From Isoetes taiwanensis (taxonomy: Eukaryota; Streptophyta; Lycopodiopsida; Isoetales; Isoetaceae): a stretch of 64,000 bases of DNA. The DNA lies in assembly GCA_021234155.1 (NCBI GenBank), contig JAJEKV010000013.1, positions 2,007,565-2,071,564 of the forward strand. The letters are read 5' to 3'. Position 1 is the stretch's first letter; each line of letters starts with the position of its first letter. The notes under the pieces were generated by a model. That model worked only from the letters and a program-made list of their open reading frames with translations, made no database searches and had not been told where the DNA came from. A program made the position numbers and the translations under genes. Positions 11,728 through 21,632 of this stretch are shown here, piece by piece.

Positions 11728-12372
11728 ATGGGGAAGCACACCTCCACTCTTAAGAAAAATCAAATGGACTCCCTAATCAAGTACTGGGAGAAAGTTGTGA
11801 CATGCTTAGAAACTGAACAACCATGTGGGAGGAAGCTAAGAGACGGGTTCTTGCCAGAGTCAAGATGGGAGGGTTCTCAAGGAGCAAGCACGTCTAAGAA
11901 TGTTCACTTGGGTCCTAGCAAGGGTTCCAAGTGGTTTGTGGGAAGTAAGGCCTCCAAGCCGAAGTGGTTTGATCTTCCTGAGTGGGATCCCTTTGAGGAC
12001 ATCAAGGAAGGATACTTTGTGCTAGTAAGGCCTGATGATGAGGACTGTCCAATATGGTTAGGGGTGGCACTCTCTGATGTAACCACCATTATGCCTGATG
12101 GAGAGGAGTTGCATCCTGGATTCCAAATTCAATATTGGGAGCCCATTGGGAGACACAAGAAGGGCAACTTGAAGGAGCAATACACCGACTGCTGGGAGAA
12201 GAAGTGGAGGGCAAATTATGCTGATCCTCAAAGGAGGGAATTGGTGGAGTGTGTGGTATGGTCATATCCAAGTTCTCACACTGTAAAGGACAACACACAC
12301 AAGATCCCAAAAAGGGAGATGGACAAAGCTATGAGCAACCTCCATGCTATATCATTGTATGAGGGTAGATAA
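11728..12372 (+). pseudogene. Transposase-like protein, C-terminal domain
   Basis: 214 residues, open from an internal Met to a stop 171 bp before the element's right end. The centre has GYFVLVRPDDED, then PIWLGVALSDV and FQIQYWEPIG. This pattern of small beta-strands with aromatic residues suggests a Tudor/chromo-like or BAH-like fold, by eye only. It is the best preserved part of the gene, with no internal stop. It may be the last part of one long protein of perhaps 750-800 residues and not a separate gene, because the upstream frame approaches it without a promoter-sized gap. Confidence 0.55.
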
Positions 12373-12543
12373 TATTGAGAAGCTTGAAAACTTTCTCAAC
12401 TAGTGGTTTGTAAAATTTATGAGGAAAACAAGTAACCCATATTCAAGCAATCAATTCAAAAAAAAAATTTATGGGGTGTGAGTCCCATTTTCAGTCCGAG
12501 TCCCAAAATTCAAGATTTGTCCCACTTTAATTAAATACGACTT

Positions 12544-12745
12544 CTATATACTGCATTCTACAAGTCAAGGGGGGTCCCCAGCTGCCACAGTCTGTCCCAT
12601 TACCTGTCCCGGGGCACTGTGTCAAAAGCTTTTGCGAAATCCACAAAACAACAATACAGGTTATGTCGGCGATTCCTACTATCCTCAATCAATGTGCACA
12701 GAGTGAAGATATGATCGATGGTGGATATATCGCACAACATGCACT
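12544..12745 (-). mobile_element. LINE copy 1, upstream RT portion displaced by the nested transposon
   Basis: On the minus strand this encodes the N-terminal fingers/palm of the reverse transcriptase, including STIDHIF and the catalytic motif A string CCFVDFAKAFDTVPR at about 12605-12650. In D2 the same sequence is contiguous with the YADD region. The 5' boundary near 12745 marks the end of LINE similarity, so the element is 5'-truncated. Confidence 0.85.
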
Positions 12746-13771
12746 TACGTGTCATCGTTTGAAGAGAGAATAATGGAATAGAATCTAGCAAATGTAAATT
12801 ACATATGAGAGAAAAACATGTGAATCCTTGAGATTTATTGTATGATTGTGAAAATTAAAAGCTATGTTGTTTGAAATATCTAGCATAATAATAAGGGTTC
12901 AATTTTATATTTTTACACATTTTTTCACATGGTTTTTCTATGATTTTATTGCTGTGTTTGTAACAGGTGTATTAAACAGTATTTCTAGAGTGCATTCTTT
13001 CTGAGTCGTTGATTTTGAATAAGAAATGCAAGCCTGTGGTCGTGTTCTCCCAAAGTTTTAGATCCATGCTGATGTCAACTAAATTATTTTAAGGTTTCAA
13101 TAGTCGGACCTTTATTCATGGCCCAATTCTTTTCTTAACAAAAAATCGCTCTGGCTTGCGGAGCAGAAACCCAAATGCGAAGCTCAGGGGACATCTCCAT
13201 ATCTCCTAGAGTCAGAGCTCGAGCAAGATTGCAACTATAGTGCCACCTGCGGCTACAAAGTCCTCCATCTTCTATTCCTGCTTCCAAGCCTCCTCTTTTC
13301 AACCTATGCCTGCCTAGTAACTAAACCATTTGATGCAGCTTGCCAGGCACAGTTATAGAGCTTGCTACTTTTGACGAGCGCAATATCTAATATTTATATA
13401 CTTCCATCTTACCTACCTATTATAAAGAGGATGTGAGAATGGCAAATCATGCCAGAGATATGTGATTATGTGACAAAACAAGGATGTCCATCTCCATCTC
13501 TCCATGATGTATTTCCATATTGATTCTCACACATTTTTTATTAGATTTATGCGAATTTCATTTCGGGCCCGTACCTCCTATTGTCCCATGAACTAGTCGT
13601 TTCACACGCGAGCATTTGTTTCGGTTAATTGTAATGGTTATTATGTAATATTTGTGGAGGGTGTTAAACTTTACCTTCTTTCTTCGCCGGAGCATGTCGT
13701 ATAAGAAGATTTTGTGCTAACAGAATCTAGTTGCTAGGCATAGAGAGCTTAAAAAAGCTTTATTTTTTTCT
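12746..13771. other. D1 segment between LINE and PPR fragment
   Basis: About 215 bp at 12746-12965 is absent from D2, where the LINE edge is followed almost at once by 'gtattaaacagtatttct'. From 12966 on it matches D2 at about 34000-34803. A short plus-strand frame near 13615-13700 with CNGYYVIFVEGVK-like text is open in both copies, but unrecognised. No other gene is visible. Confidence 0.5.
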
Positions 13772-13777
13772 CAGTAG

Positions 13778-14103
13778 ATACTTGAAAGGGATTTGTTCAG
13801 ATGGATTACCATGATTACAGGCCATGCATTGAAGAGACAACTGAAAGAAGCACTTGAATTGTTTGAGAAAATGCATGTTCGCAATATAGTTCCTAAAATG
13901 CAATGATTGATGCTTTTGCCAAGAATGAACAACACAAAGGGGCTATTGAGAGCTTTGAACAAATGCCATCGAAAGATGTGGTGTCTATTATATTTTCATA
14001 TTTCCAATTTGGACATGGAAAACATTTTGATCAACTTTTTCAGCAAATGATTCTGGAGGGGGTGATGCCTAATATTGTCAAGTTTAACAACATTCGCATG
14101 TAG
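13778..14103 (+). pseudogene. Pentatricopeptide repeat (PPR, PLS-type) pseudogene fragment, copy 1
   Basis: The sequence encodes roughly three consecutive PPR motifs: a WITMITGHALKRQLKEALEL unit, then FEKMHVRNIV followed after a 1-base frameshift (about 13895-13900) by NAMIDAFAKNEQHKGAIE, then FEQMPSKDVV and MILEGVMPNIVKFNNI. PPR proteins of this type bind organellar RNA for editing or processing. The alternating P, L and S spacing and phrases such as EKM..RN.V are characteristic of the PLS class. Only about 110 residues remain of a family usually over 400 long. No transit peptide or E/DYW domain is present. Copy 2 keeps a more ancestral start (PERDVFSW). Confidence 0.85.
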
Positions 14104-14317
14104 TCATGATGGCATGGCAAACCTAGGTTACTATTTATTCGTTTTCATGTCTTAAGATCATCACCTAGGTAGGCCATAACTAGAGACTGCATATCCTTAT
14201 TTTCATCAGCTGCATCATAAAAATCCGAAGGGGACATTGCTAACATCAGATCTATTTTGTTAATCTATTCAACTTTTAAGCATTATGGTAGGGAGTCACT
14301 ACTTTATCTCTACTTTT

Positions 14318-14858
14318 ACCAAATCTTCGGATCTAAGCTTCAAGTTCCTATATGACCTATCATTACCTTGTATGACGATATTGCAATGGCAGGAAGTTAT
14401 ACTATAATGCAAAATGGTCTCATCAGTTTTTGCATAAAGTACTATGTTGTCATCAAATATGCTACATATCTCTCTAGTTGATAGAATACTAATAATGCAA
14501 ACTAGCAGGTGGGCATATCTACTACTATTGTTGTCTCTAATGTCATTTTGCAATGTAATGTACCTCATGTACTAAATAAAACCGAAGAAGTTAAATCAAA
14601 GTGTTTTTAATATCTAGAATAATGAATAATAAACACGAATATGCGCACCACACTATCCAAGGCCGGCCAAACTTTTTTTGAACAACATAAATCCTACAAT
14701 TTTCTTGAAACCCCCTTTTATTTGAGTGCATATTCTTACGAGGGGTGTCGCACGGCAGCAAGAGCCTCTCCAGCTTCTCCTGCAAATTATACAATATATG
14801 TATCAAAATCAACCTTATTGCGTATGTCTACTCAAAACCTTATAGTATCTTGTTAATC
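14318..14858. repeat. 541 bp local tandem duplication, unit 1
   Basis: Begins at 'accaaatcttcggatc' and ends with 'tcttgttaatc'. It repeats immediately at 14859-15399, apparently base for base. D2 has one copy (about 38949-39290), shortened by a small deletion. Near-identity means the duplication is very recent or an assembly artefact. The unit includes the start of block X. The ORFs inside are not recognised. Confidence 0.85.
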
Positions 14859-15399
14859 ACCAAATCTTCGGATCTAAGCTTCAAGTTCCTATATGACCTA
14901 TCATTACCTTGTATGACGATATTGCAATGGCAGGAAGTTATACTATAATGCAAAATGGTCTCATCAGTTTTTGCATAAAGTACTATGTTGTCATCAAATA
15001 TGCTACATATCTCTCTAGTTGATAGAATACTAATAATGCAAACTAGCAGGTGGGCATATCTACTACTATTGTTGTCTCTAATGTCATTTTGCAATGTAAT
15101 GTACCTCATGTACTAAATAAAACCGAAGAAGTTAAATCAAAGTGTTTTTAATATCTAGAATAATGAATAATAAACACGAATATGCGCACCACACTATCCA
15201 AGGCCGGCCAAACTTTTTTTGAACAACATAAATCCTACAATTTTCTTGAAACCCCCTTTTATTTGAGTGCATATTCTTACGAGGGGTGTCGCACGGCAGC
15301 AAGAGCCTCTCCAGCTTCTCCTGCAAATTATACAATATATGTATCAAAATCAACCTTATTGCGTATGTCTACTCAAAACCTTATAGTATCTTGTTAATC
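14859..15399. repeat. 541 bp local tandem duplication, unit 2
   Basis: Second copy of the unit at 14318-14858; the junction reads 'gttaatc' then 'accaaatc'. After 15399 the sequence continues into X2. Confidence 0.85.
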
Positions 15400-18064
15400 T
15401 TCCTATACCGTATACTCTACCTTGTGGGACTATACTCTACAAACAAGGATTGCTATGCATGCTCTGCTATCTTTAGGCAACAGCCATTTTTTAAAACTTT
15501 TTGTCTAAGTTTTTTATAAGTTTCTGTTATCGACTTAGCTATCTTAAGGTTTTAACTTTAATTAAAGCTACAATTTTCTCCTACCCTTTTTTTGGTTAAA
15601 CTGTTTTAGCGGTTAATCGATTGGATAGTTCCCTTGATAAAGTTATTTATGTACTCCTACTCAAACCTTAAATATAATACCCACTTTCAATGAAAACAAG
15701 AGTATTTGACGCACATTATTGCAGAAGTATAAAATGTTTTATGCCTAAGGGCGTGTTTAATTTTAAAGTTTTTTTTTTCTTTTCTTTTTTCTCAAAGTAA
15801 ATGACCCAAAGGGAAATTTTCCATTGATATATTGATATTAAGCTCACGATATTGCTGTTACTAAGATGATCGCCTATGTTGTATTGCCTAACTCTTTGGT
15901 AGCAATTTTTAATTGTTAATGGGTGCCCATTTCATGGAGCAACGATTCCAAAAAGGAGTCTACACCTTAAAGGTAAGTCTTAATGGAAAAATTAAGTTTT
16001 TATGCATATCAATGTCACATTTGAAATGGTTATACTTTTTCTAGTTAGAAAATGTGATTGTTATTCATCATTTTGAGATGTTTTTCAAATATGCAGCCAC
16101 TTACATAACCTTTAAATTTGCATTGTGTGGTTAGGGGAGGAAAGTGTTTTCCTTGCCTCTACCACATGCATGTCATTCTTTTATGCATGCATGAGTGCCA
16201 CCTTTGAATTGCATGTATAAGCGTTATTTTGTTGTTGCTTGCAATTAAATTGCTTAATGCTCTTTGCATAATTAATAATATATCAAGAATGCTATTATAA
16301 GATTATATGTATTGTTTAACTCTTCTCGATTTTGCAAATTTTTATAAATTTCAATTACATAAGTTTGTCTTTAAATTAAACGTATAACAGTTTTTCTAAA
16401 CTAATTTTACTAGTGGAATTAGACATTTCAATATAGGATTTCAATTTTCAGTGATTTAATGAGTTTACAATTTGGCAATCAGGATAATCTGTAAATGATA
16501 CATGGTGGTTTGAGAAGCACTCTTAACACTCTTAAGAAGCACTCTTAGCACTCTTAACACTCTTAAGAAGCACTCTTGAAAATTAATCAATAATAAACTA
16601 TTCAATTTCATTATGTTTAAAACGTATGTAATCATCTAATTAATTACAACCTATATTGCCCTTTAAATATTTTGAGATGATAACATTTTAACCACATATA
16701 GTTCTTCTTAATAAAAAATTTATCCTAGATAGATTGAGATGAAAATTTATTTACAAATTAATTTTATGCTCTAGTAACCATTATAGTTTTTATTAAAATA
16801 ACACGATAAAATTGTTAAAATCAAAAGATTTCAAAAAAGATACTTATAATCTTATAATGTCATCCTTGAAATATATCTATTAGATTTGAATAAGTCTAGA
16901 TTTTGTTAAATATGTCATATTAGAAATAGTTTGCCCCTTGCGTATCCAAAAGTATGGCAAAAGAATCAATCTTGAGCATCCACCTTTTTTGGATGTGGTT
17001 GTATTGCTAAATAGCAACCTTTGGTTTTAATTTATGCATTTAAAACCATTGGGGGTACCTTCGCACCAGCCATCAAATTAGGATTGGGTAAAGGTTTTAA
17101 CAGTTCCTAGTTTCACACTACAAGTTAGGTTAGAGTTCTGTTAAGTTACATATTTAATATTTTGCTAATTTTTTTAACCTAAAAGCCCCAAAGTATCTTC
17201 AAACTACTTTACGTTAAGTTAACAAATTTAACGCAAACATAACCCAAAAATGAAAATCAATTGAACGTTAAAGTGACCTCCGGGTGTCACTTTAACGATG
17301 GTTAGCACGGTATCCATAGTTGTCGAGCTGGGGTCGGAGAGGTGTCGAAGCAAAGCTGGTGCCGACAGAGTCGGCCAAATCTGACCCAAGGTCGCTTGGG
17401 TCAAAAGATAAAATAATTTTCAGCCTCTTTTAAATCTGTCGCAGGGTGTAGATGCCGAAGATGCTAGAAGAGAGTTTTTTCACAAAATCTCAGCCTCAAA
17501 ATCCCTTTTTGAGTTCCAAATCTCTCTGTAGAAGAGCCATATGTGCAGAGGTAAGAAATTCTTGTTTTTTAAGACCTTCTACCTATTCATAAAACGAGAT
17601 AATATGCAAAGCCCTTGTGAGTTTCAGTTTAAGCTTTCTGGCTTGTATTAGGATTGTTTTGGGACAGCTTATTTTGACTGCATAAGACACAAATCATAGA
17701 TGCACTTTAAGGGCCTTTTAACTTCTGCTTATGAGTTAACAGAAAAATGGAAACCACGTATGGTACGTATGGTTCTGTCTGAATTTCGTGTTTAAGCAAA
17801 TAGTTGTATCTATTAGCTGCTTTGGTAGACCATGTCTGTATTCTTGGGGCCATACAAGCATACATAAAATGCTTCTTGATATGCATTAATGTTGAGCTCT
17901 CTTTATCTGCATGTATGTTCAAAGTGGAAGAAATTAAAAGCGAAGATCTTAAAATGCCTTCGTAATTTTAGCTCTTTACTTTTCACAATAGGTTTGCCTG
18001 AAAAAGTAAGGTGCATGTCAAGCAAATTTTACAGTATTTGGAAATGACATGATCTAGGTTTGCA
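15400..18064. repeat. Segmental repeat X, copy X2
   Basis: Matches X3 closely and X1 more distantly. It shares with X3 two features absent from X1: an AT-rich stretch at about 16280-16920 that includes short 'cactcttaaca/cttaagaag' repeats (16510-16580), and the hairpin cassette at 17189-17425. It ends abruptly at 18064 where the Helitron terminus begins. No gene is visible. Confidence 0.85.
17189..17425. other. Three-hairpin cassette in X2
   Basis: A roughly 240 bp segment absent from X1 holds three perfect inverted repeats in a row. The first is CGTTAAAGTGAC (17266-17277) paired with GTCACTTTAACG (17286-17297), a 12 bp stem with an 8-base loop. The second is GCCGAC-aga-GTCGGC (17361-17375). 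The third is TGACCCAAG-gtcg-CTTGGGTCA (17382-17403). The X3 version is at about 41225-41455. No ORF lies inside. It could be a small non-autonomous element or a structured RNA gene; nothing distinguishes these. Confidence 0.6.
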
Positions 18065-18354
18065 CTAGTTATGGTGCCCGGCGTTGCCGGGCATATGTAC
18101 AAATATGAGTTAATGCGAAGCATTTGGTTGGATGGAATGGTGATTTTAGAGAGAATGCACAAATTTAGCAACAATATGTAAAGCCAAAGGGATACCAAAT
18201 GACATGGATTTTGATTGAATTGTGTTGTATATGAATCTAAGAAGGTGAACACATAGCATAATATACAATATTAGAGAAAATAAACAATGGATAGCCTTGG
18301 ATTCCTCTTCAACCCTTGTCAATGGCCGCTATCTAGTAAAGATATGAAGGTTAC

Positions 18355-18433
18355 CTTGGCGCAGCTTTCTCTGCCCTAGGTACAGTGCTAAGTATTTTTA
18401 GTACTATAAGTCCTGCTAGCCCAGATACCACTG
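18355..18433 (-). pseudogene. Captured exon-like fragment in the Helitron region
   Basis: On the minus strand 'ttttgcag' precedes and 'gtaacc' follows a 79 bp open segment, as in a spliced exon. It encodes VVSGLAGLIVLKILSTVPR and a few more residues, a hydrophobic segment followed by a basic tail and probably membrane-spanning. The protein family is not recognised. Confidence 0.4.
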
Positions 18434-18962
18434 CTGCAAAATTTGAAGACATAGATTGACAGAATAATTCTCATACCATTTAAAATAATACCATATTCAA
18501 CAAACCTTGCAAAACATGGAGGCAATCCAATTAGATTAGCTTGCACAGACATGTACTTGATACTAAAACATTAACCCTAGTGGACTACAACCAGTTTTGT
18601 TGCTCTAGGCATTCCGATGATACACAAATTGTTGCACTGATTCTATGTTAACCACTCTATAGATGCAGGACGAATAGAAAACTCTCATGGAGGGGCTTCA
18701 CTCTTGCTAGTTTATATAGTATATAAATATAAAGATCCACTAAGTTGCAGAGTAGAATTACATTTAAAATTGAAGATGGCTAAAGTGAGGAATGCGATTT
18801 AAAGGACATATAGTAGCAAAACTCGAGAAAGATCAAATAGAAGAAATAGTAGACACCATAAAAACCTAGGAATCCGCATCAAATAATCATAACACATTGA
18901 ACTATGTTCAATCTTCCCAATCTGGATGAAACTGCAAGTGTTCCAAATAAAACAAAACTCAC

Positions 18963-19015
18963 CTTCTTCAACTCTTGCAAAATCCCTTTTAAAATAGTCT
19001 TTCATCATCACAATA
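18963..19015 (-). pseudogene. Exon-like fragment with donor site
   Basis: The minus strand encodes KDYFKRDFARVEEG followed by a donor-like 'gtgagt' at about 18957-18962. The upstream boundary is unclear. It may come from the same captured gene as the neighbouring fragments. Confidence 0.3.
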
Positions 19016-19540
19016 AGATAACATAGTAGTGAAGCAACTCCAAGGCCGCTGGCTCAACTTATTCATGAAATTCATCACATTGGCGGCAAAGCTTAGCAAA
19101 CAAAATGTAGCCTTGGAGGCCTGTTTATATGCAACAACAAAGTTGACGAAAGAAGTTGGATAAACTCACAATGATGGTCACATGAAATACCTACTGGACT
19201 GATCACATGAGTAACAGCAAACTTGTGGAGGTCTGCACATACAACAATATAACTTATCCATATTTTAATCCAACTATTGGTAAAAAAAATTGGCCTATTG
19301 TCAGACATAGGATTCATCCTGAATTAATTTCTAATAATGTACATAGGATTCATCCTGAATCAATTTCTAATAATGTTCAATGGCATAACTAATAGCGACT
19401 TTCATTTAAGTAATAATGTTACCTTTAGCATGTTCAGTATTTGCAGTTTTGAGCAGATTGCCTATCAAATTTCAGTGCTGGGGCATGCATCTGCATCCTC
19501 ATTCTTGAACTTGAATGTAATGGTAAACATGAAATCAAAT

Positions 19541-19624
19541 TCATGCATAAATTAACATGATACGGGTATAAGGCCATTGTTCTTCTACTCCGTCGAACTC
19601 TTCAAGTTGTGCCTCCAGTTCATC
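19541..19624 (-). pseudogene. Terminal exon-like fragment (acidic, possibly SNF7/CHMP4-like)
   Basis: After an acceptor-like 'ctatcag' on the minus strand, the frame reads DELEAQLEEFDGVEEQW and ends at a stop near 19541. The acidic DELEA(E/Q)LEE run resembles the C-terminal region of ESCRT-III SNF7/VPS32 proteins. The match is short and acidic helices are common, so the name is tentative. Confidence 0.3.
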
Positions 19625-19870
19625 CTGATAGAGCGAACTAAAAAACAGTAGGTTTGAGGTTATTGCACTATTTCTCTGTGCAAATAAACATAAAAATAAG
19701 CCACGGGTTGCACTACAAAGGAAAAGAAATGAATTCATAAAATAAGGCACTGCAATAACATGGTGGTTTCTTATCAGGATCAAATAGGACGATCAAATAG
19801 GACCCTGGCATGTAAAAGAGAAATGCTAGAGAAACAAATTCGAATGCTGCACTGCTTTAGAGTTTATTAC

Positions 19871-19983
19871 CTTCTCCAAAATTTTGGTCACCGCCATGAG
19901 ATGGCATTCAAAATCCATAACTTGGATTGTGAAAATACCTCTCTCAGACCTGATCCCTGTGGCATATTGTATGCAAACAGATT
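19871..19983 (-). pseudogene. Exon-like fragment with acceptor and donor
   Basis: A 113 bp open segment on the minus strand lies between 'gtgcag' and 'gtaata'. One frame reads GIFTIQVMDFECHLMAV. Not recognised. Position and strand fit it being an exon upstream of the fragment at 19624. Confidence 0.35.
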
Positions 19984-20194
19984 CTGCACAATATAGTATC
20001 AGCTCTGTAATAAGTGCCATGTAGATCAGATAAATAAGATCGGTTCCAAAACACTGTTCAAAAGCTCCAATATTATGATTTGCTCAAAGTCAAGCCACGG
20101 ATGACATTGGGACCCCAACCATTTGCACTGCAAATTAATGTACTCGCTTAGAATTTCTTTGAGAGAAGAAGGTGATAATACAATAGGAGATAAT

Positions 20195-20325
20195 GGAACT
20201 TGAAACTAAGAATATATAGGTACATGGCACGTTGTTATCTGCAATATATAAGGTACATGGAAAGCATCTACTAATATATAAGGTACATGGAAAGCATGTA
20301 CTGGAAATGGAAAGCATCTAGTGGA
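20195..20325. repeat. Short tandem repeats around 'aaggtacatggaaagcat'
   Basis: Three to four imperfect units of 'aatatataaggtacatgg' and 'aaagcatctact' occur in a row. No function is apparent. Confidence 0.6.
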
Positions 20326-20744
20326 AAGCAAAAGGAGCATTTGAGGATAGGGATATGTGGTAAAGTATATGGAAAAAAAATTCGTGCAAGAAATCTACTA
20401 TAAATCTAGTTCCTAAATTAAACTGGATAGTCTGCGTCTGCTAGGTCATGCTTATAACTTGCTAGACATCTGGAAAATTTCTTCTCAAAGACCGGAGAAA
20501 CTAAATTGCAAAACTCAGGACTGAGCTTCCTAGCTAATATTTGAATTAAAATAATTACATTCACCTACTTCTAAGGAGAAAACGTAATTCCAACCTGAAT
20601 TCCTACTGGAATTCCAAATCAAAATATGTAGATAATGCACAAAAGACCTTGGCAACTCTGCAACTTAAGAAGCAAGAAAAAATAGACCTCAACTGAAGCT
20701 TCATTGGGGGCAAAATCTTTTGCTTCTTCTATCTGAATAGTTCA

Positions 20745-21402
20745 AAAGTATCTATCTTTAGATACGTTAGATACGAGTATCTAAAGTATCTAAGTATCTA
20801 AAGAATCTAAATTTTTTTAAGATACGTTAGATACGTCCTATAAATTAATAAATTATAAAATTCAATGCATTTAGAGCCATAAACCTCCATGTTATATACT
20901 TCAAACAGCTTACTTCATTAGCTTACTTCATTGCTGCATTTGGATCAATCTTTTCCTTCCTCCTCCTACAGGTAATTTCGGTAGCAACTCTTGCTGTTTT
21001 AGGCAAAATCGAAGCAGTCTGAAAGCATTTCGACCAGCACCAGGGGCATCCACGAACTTAGAATGCTGGCCAGATTCTTCTAATGCTTCCCCCTATTCTT
21101 CCATGAAGTTTAATCAGACAAAAACAGAGCAGCCATACCGGATTTTCGATCCCTCAGACTGATTAAAGCAAACATTCGAAGTCTTCCGGTCATTCAAGCC
21201 ATCGATTTGAGTTGCAGCAGAGCCAGCGCCGTGTTACGGAGGGAAAAACCACAAAAGGGGGAAAAGAGGGGAAAAACCAACGAAAAATTTTTTTTATAAA
21301 AAAAAGGTGCACGTATCTAACCATTAGATACGTTAGATATGGTACAATACGTATCTTTGGTAACGCGGTGTTAGACACGCGTATCTAACCATCTAAGCTG
21401 AA
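20745..21402. repeat. Element bounded by clusters of inverted TTAGATAC/GTATCTAA motifs
   Basis: Motifs of the form 'agatacgttagatac' and 'gtatctaa' cluster at 20745-20845 and again at 21306-21402, in both orientations, flanking about 450 bp without them. The pattern resembles complex terminal inverted repeats of a small DNA transposon (MITE-like). The exact ends and target duplication could not be fixed. The interior has no long ORF. Confidence 0.4.
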
Positions 21403-21632
21403 TACACCAAAGGTTAGAATCCCACAACAATGATCCCATAACAACCATGCCTGAAAAGAATAAAGTTCTCACTAAAAATAACAAAGATGGGAAAGCAGAA
21501 GTCCAGTAGTACCTGAGATAGAATGGACAACGAAAATTTGGCCGCATCAATCTCTGTTTTCTTCTCAAAAATATCGGTAAAGCTGCTAATAAGTGCATGG
21601 CATCACTGATTGCATGTTTCTTTTGGTGCTCT

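Larger units (their letters stand above)
9986..12543 (+). mobile_element. DNA transposon with DUF7869-type transposase-like protein, nested in a LINE
   Basis: D2 carries the uninterrupted LINE at about 33788 ('gtatagcctatatactg'), so the 2558 bp between 9986 and 12543 is a discrete insertion. Its ends share an inverted GGGACAA about 13 bp from the left end (9999-10005) and about 20 bp from the right end (as TTGTCCC, 12517-12523). GAGTCCCA occurs twice subterminally on the right. Terminal repeats are short and imperfect, and no clear target duplication is seen. Inside is one decayed gene covering nearly the whole element. Classification as a cut-and-paste element is inferred from the gene and the clean empty site. 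Confidence 0.7.
18065..21632 (-). mobile_element. Helitron-ended insertion (3' terminus at 18065), minus orientation
   Basis: Read on the minus strand, the left edge has the classic Helitron 3' end: a GC-rich hairpin GCCCGGC-aac-GCCGGGC (18076-18092), 7 bases, then CTAG (18065-18068). Empty sites in X0 (about 423-438) and X1 (about 5612) read 'cgcattg', so the insertion falls exactly between A and T, as Helitrons require. The other end is not found: host sequence resumes at about 21633 after loss of roughly 300 bp of X/Y, so the 5' end may be deleted. No Rep/helicase ORF is present, so this is non-autonomous. Exon-like fragments inside suggest gene capture. Confidence 0.75.

Noticed and set aside
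12600-12791. A separate RT gene near 12.6 kb
   Set aside because: Comparison with D2 shows it is the upstream part of the LINE at 8559-9985, split by a nested transposon.
17130-17300. Possible tRNA or other known ncRNA in the hairpin cassette
   Set aside because: No cloverleaf, anticodon arm or box A/B pattern fits; only simple hairpins are seen.
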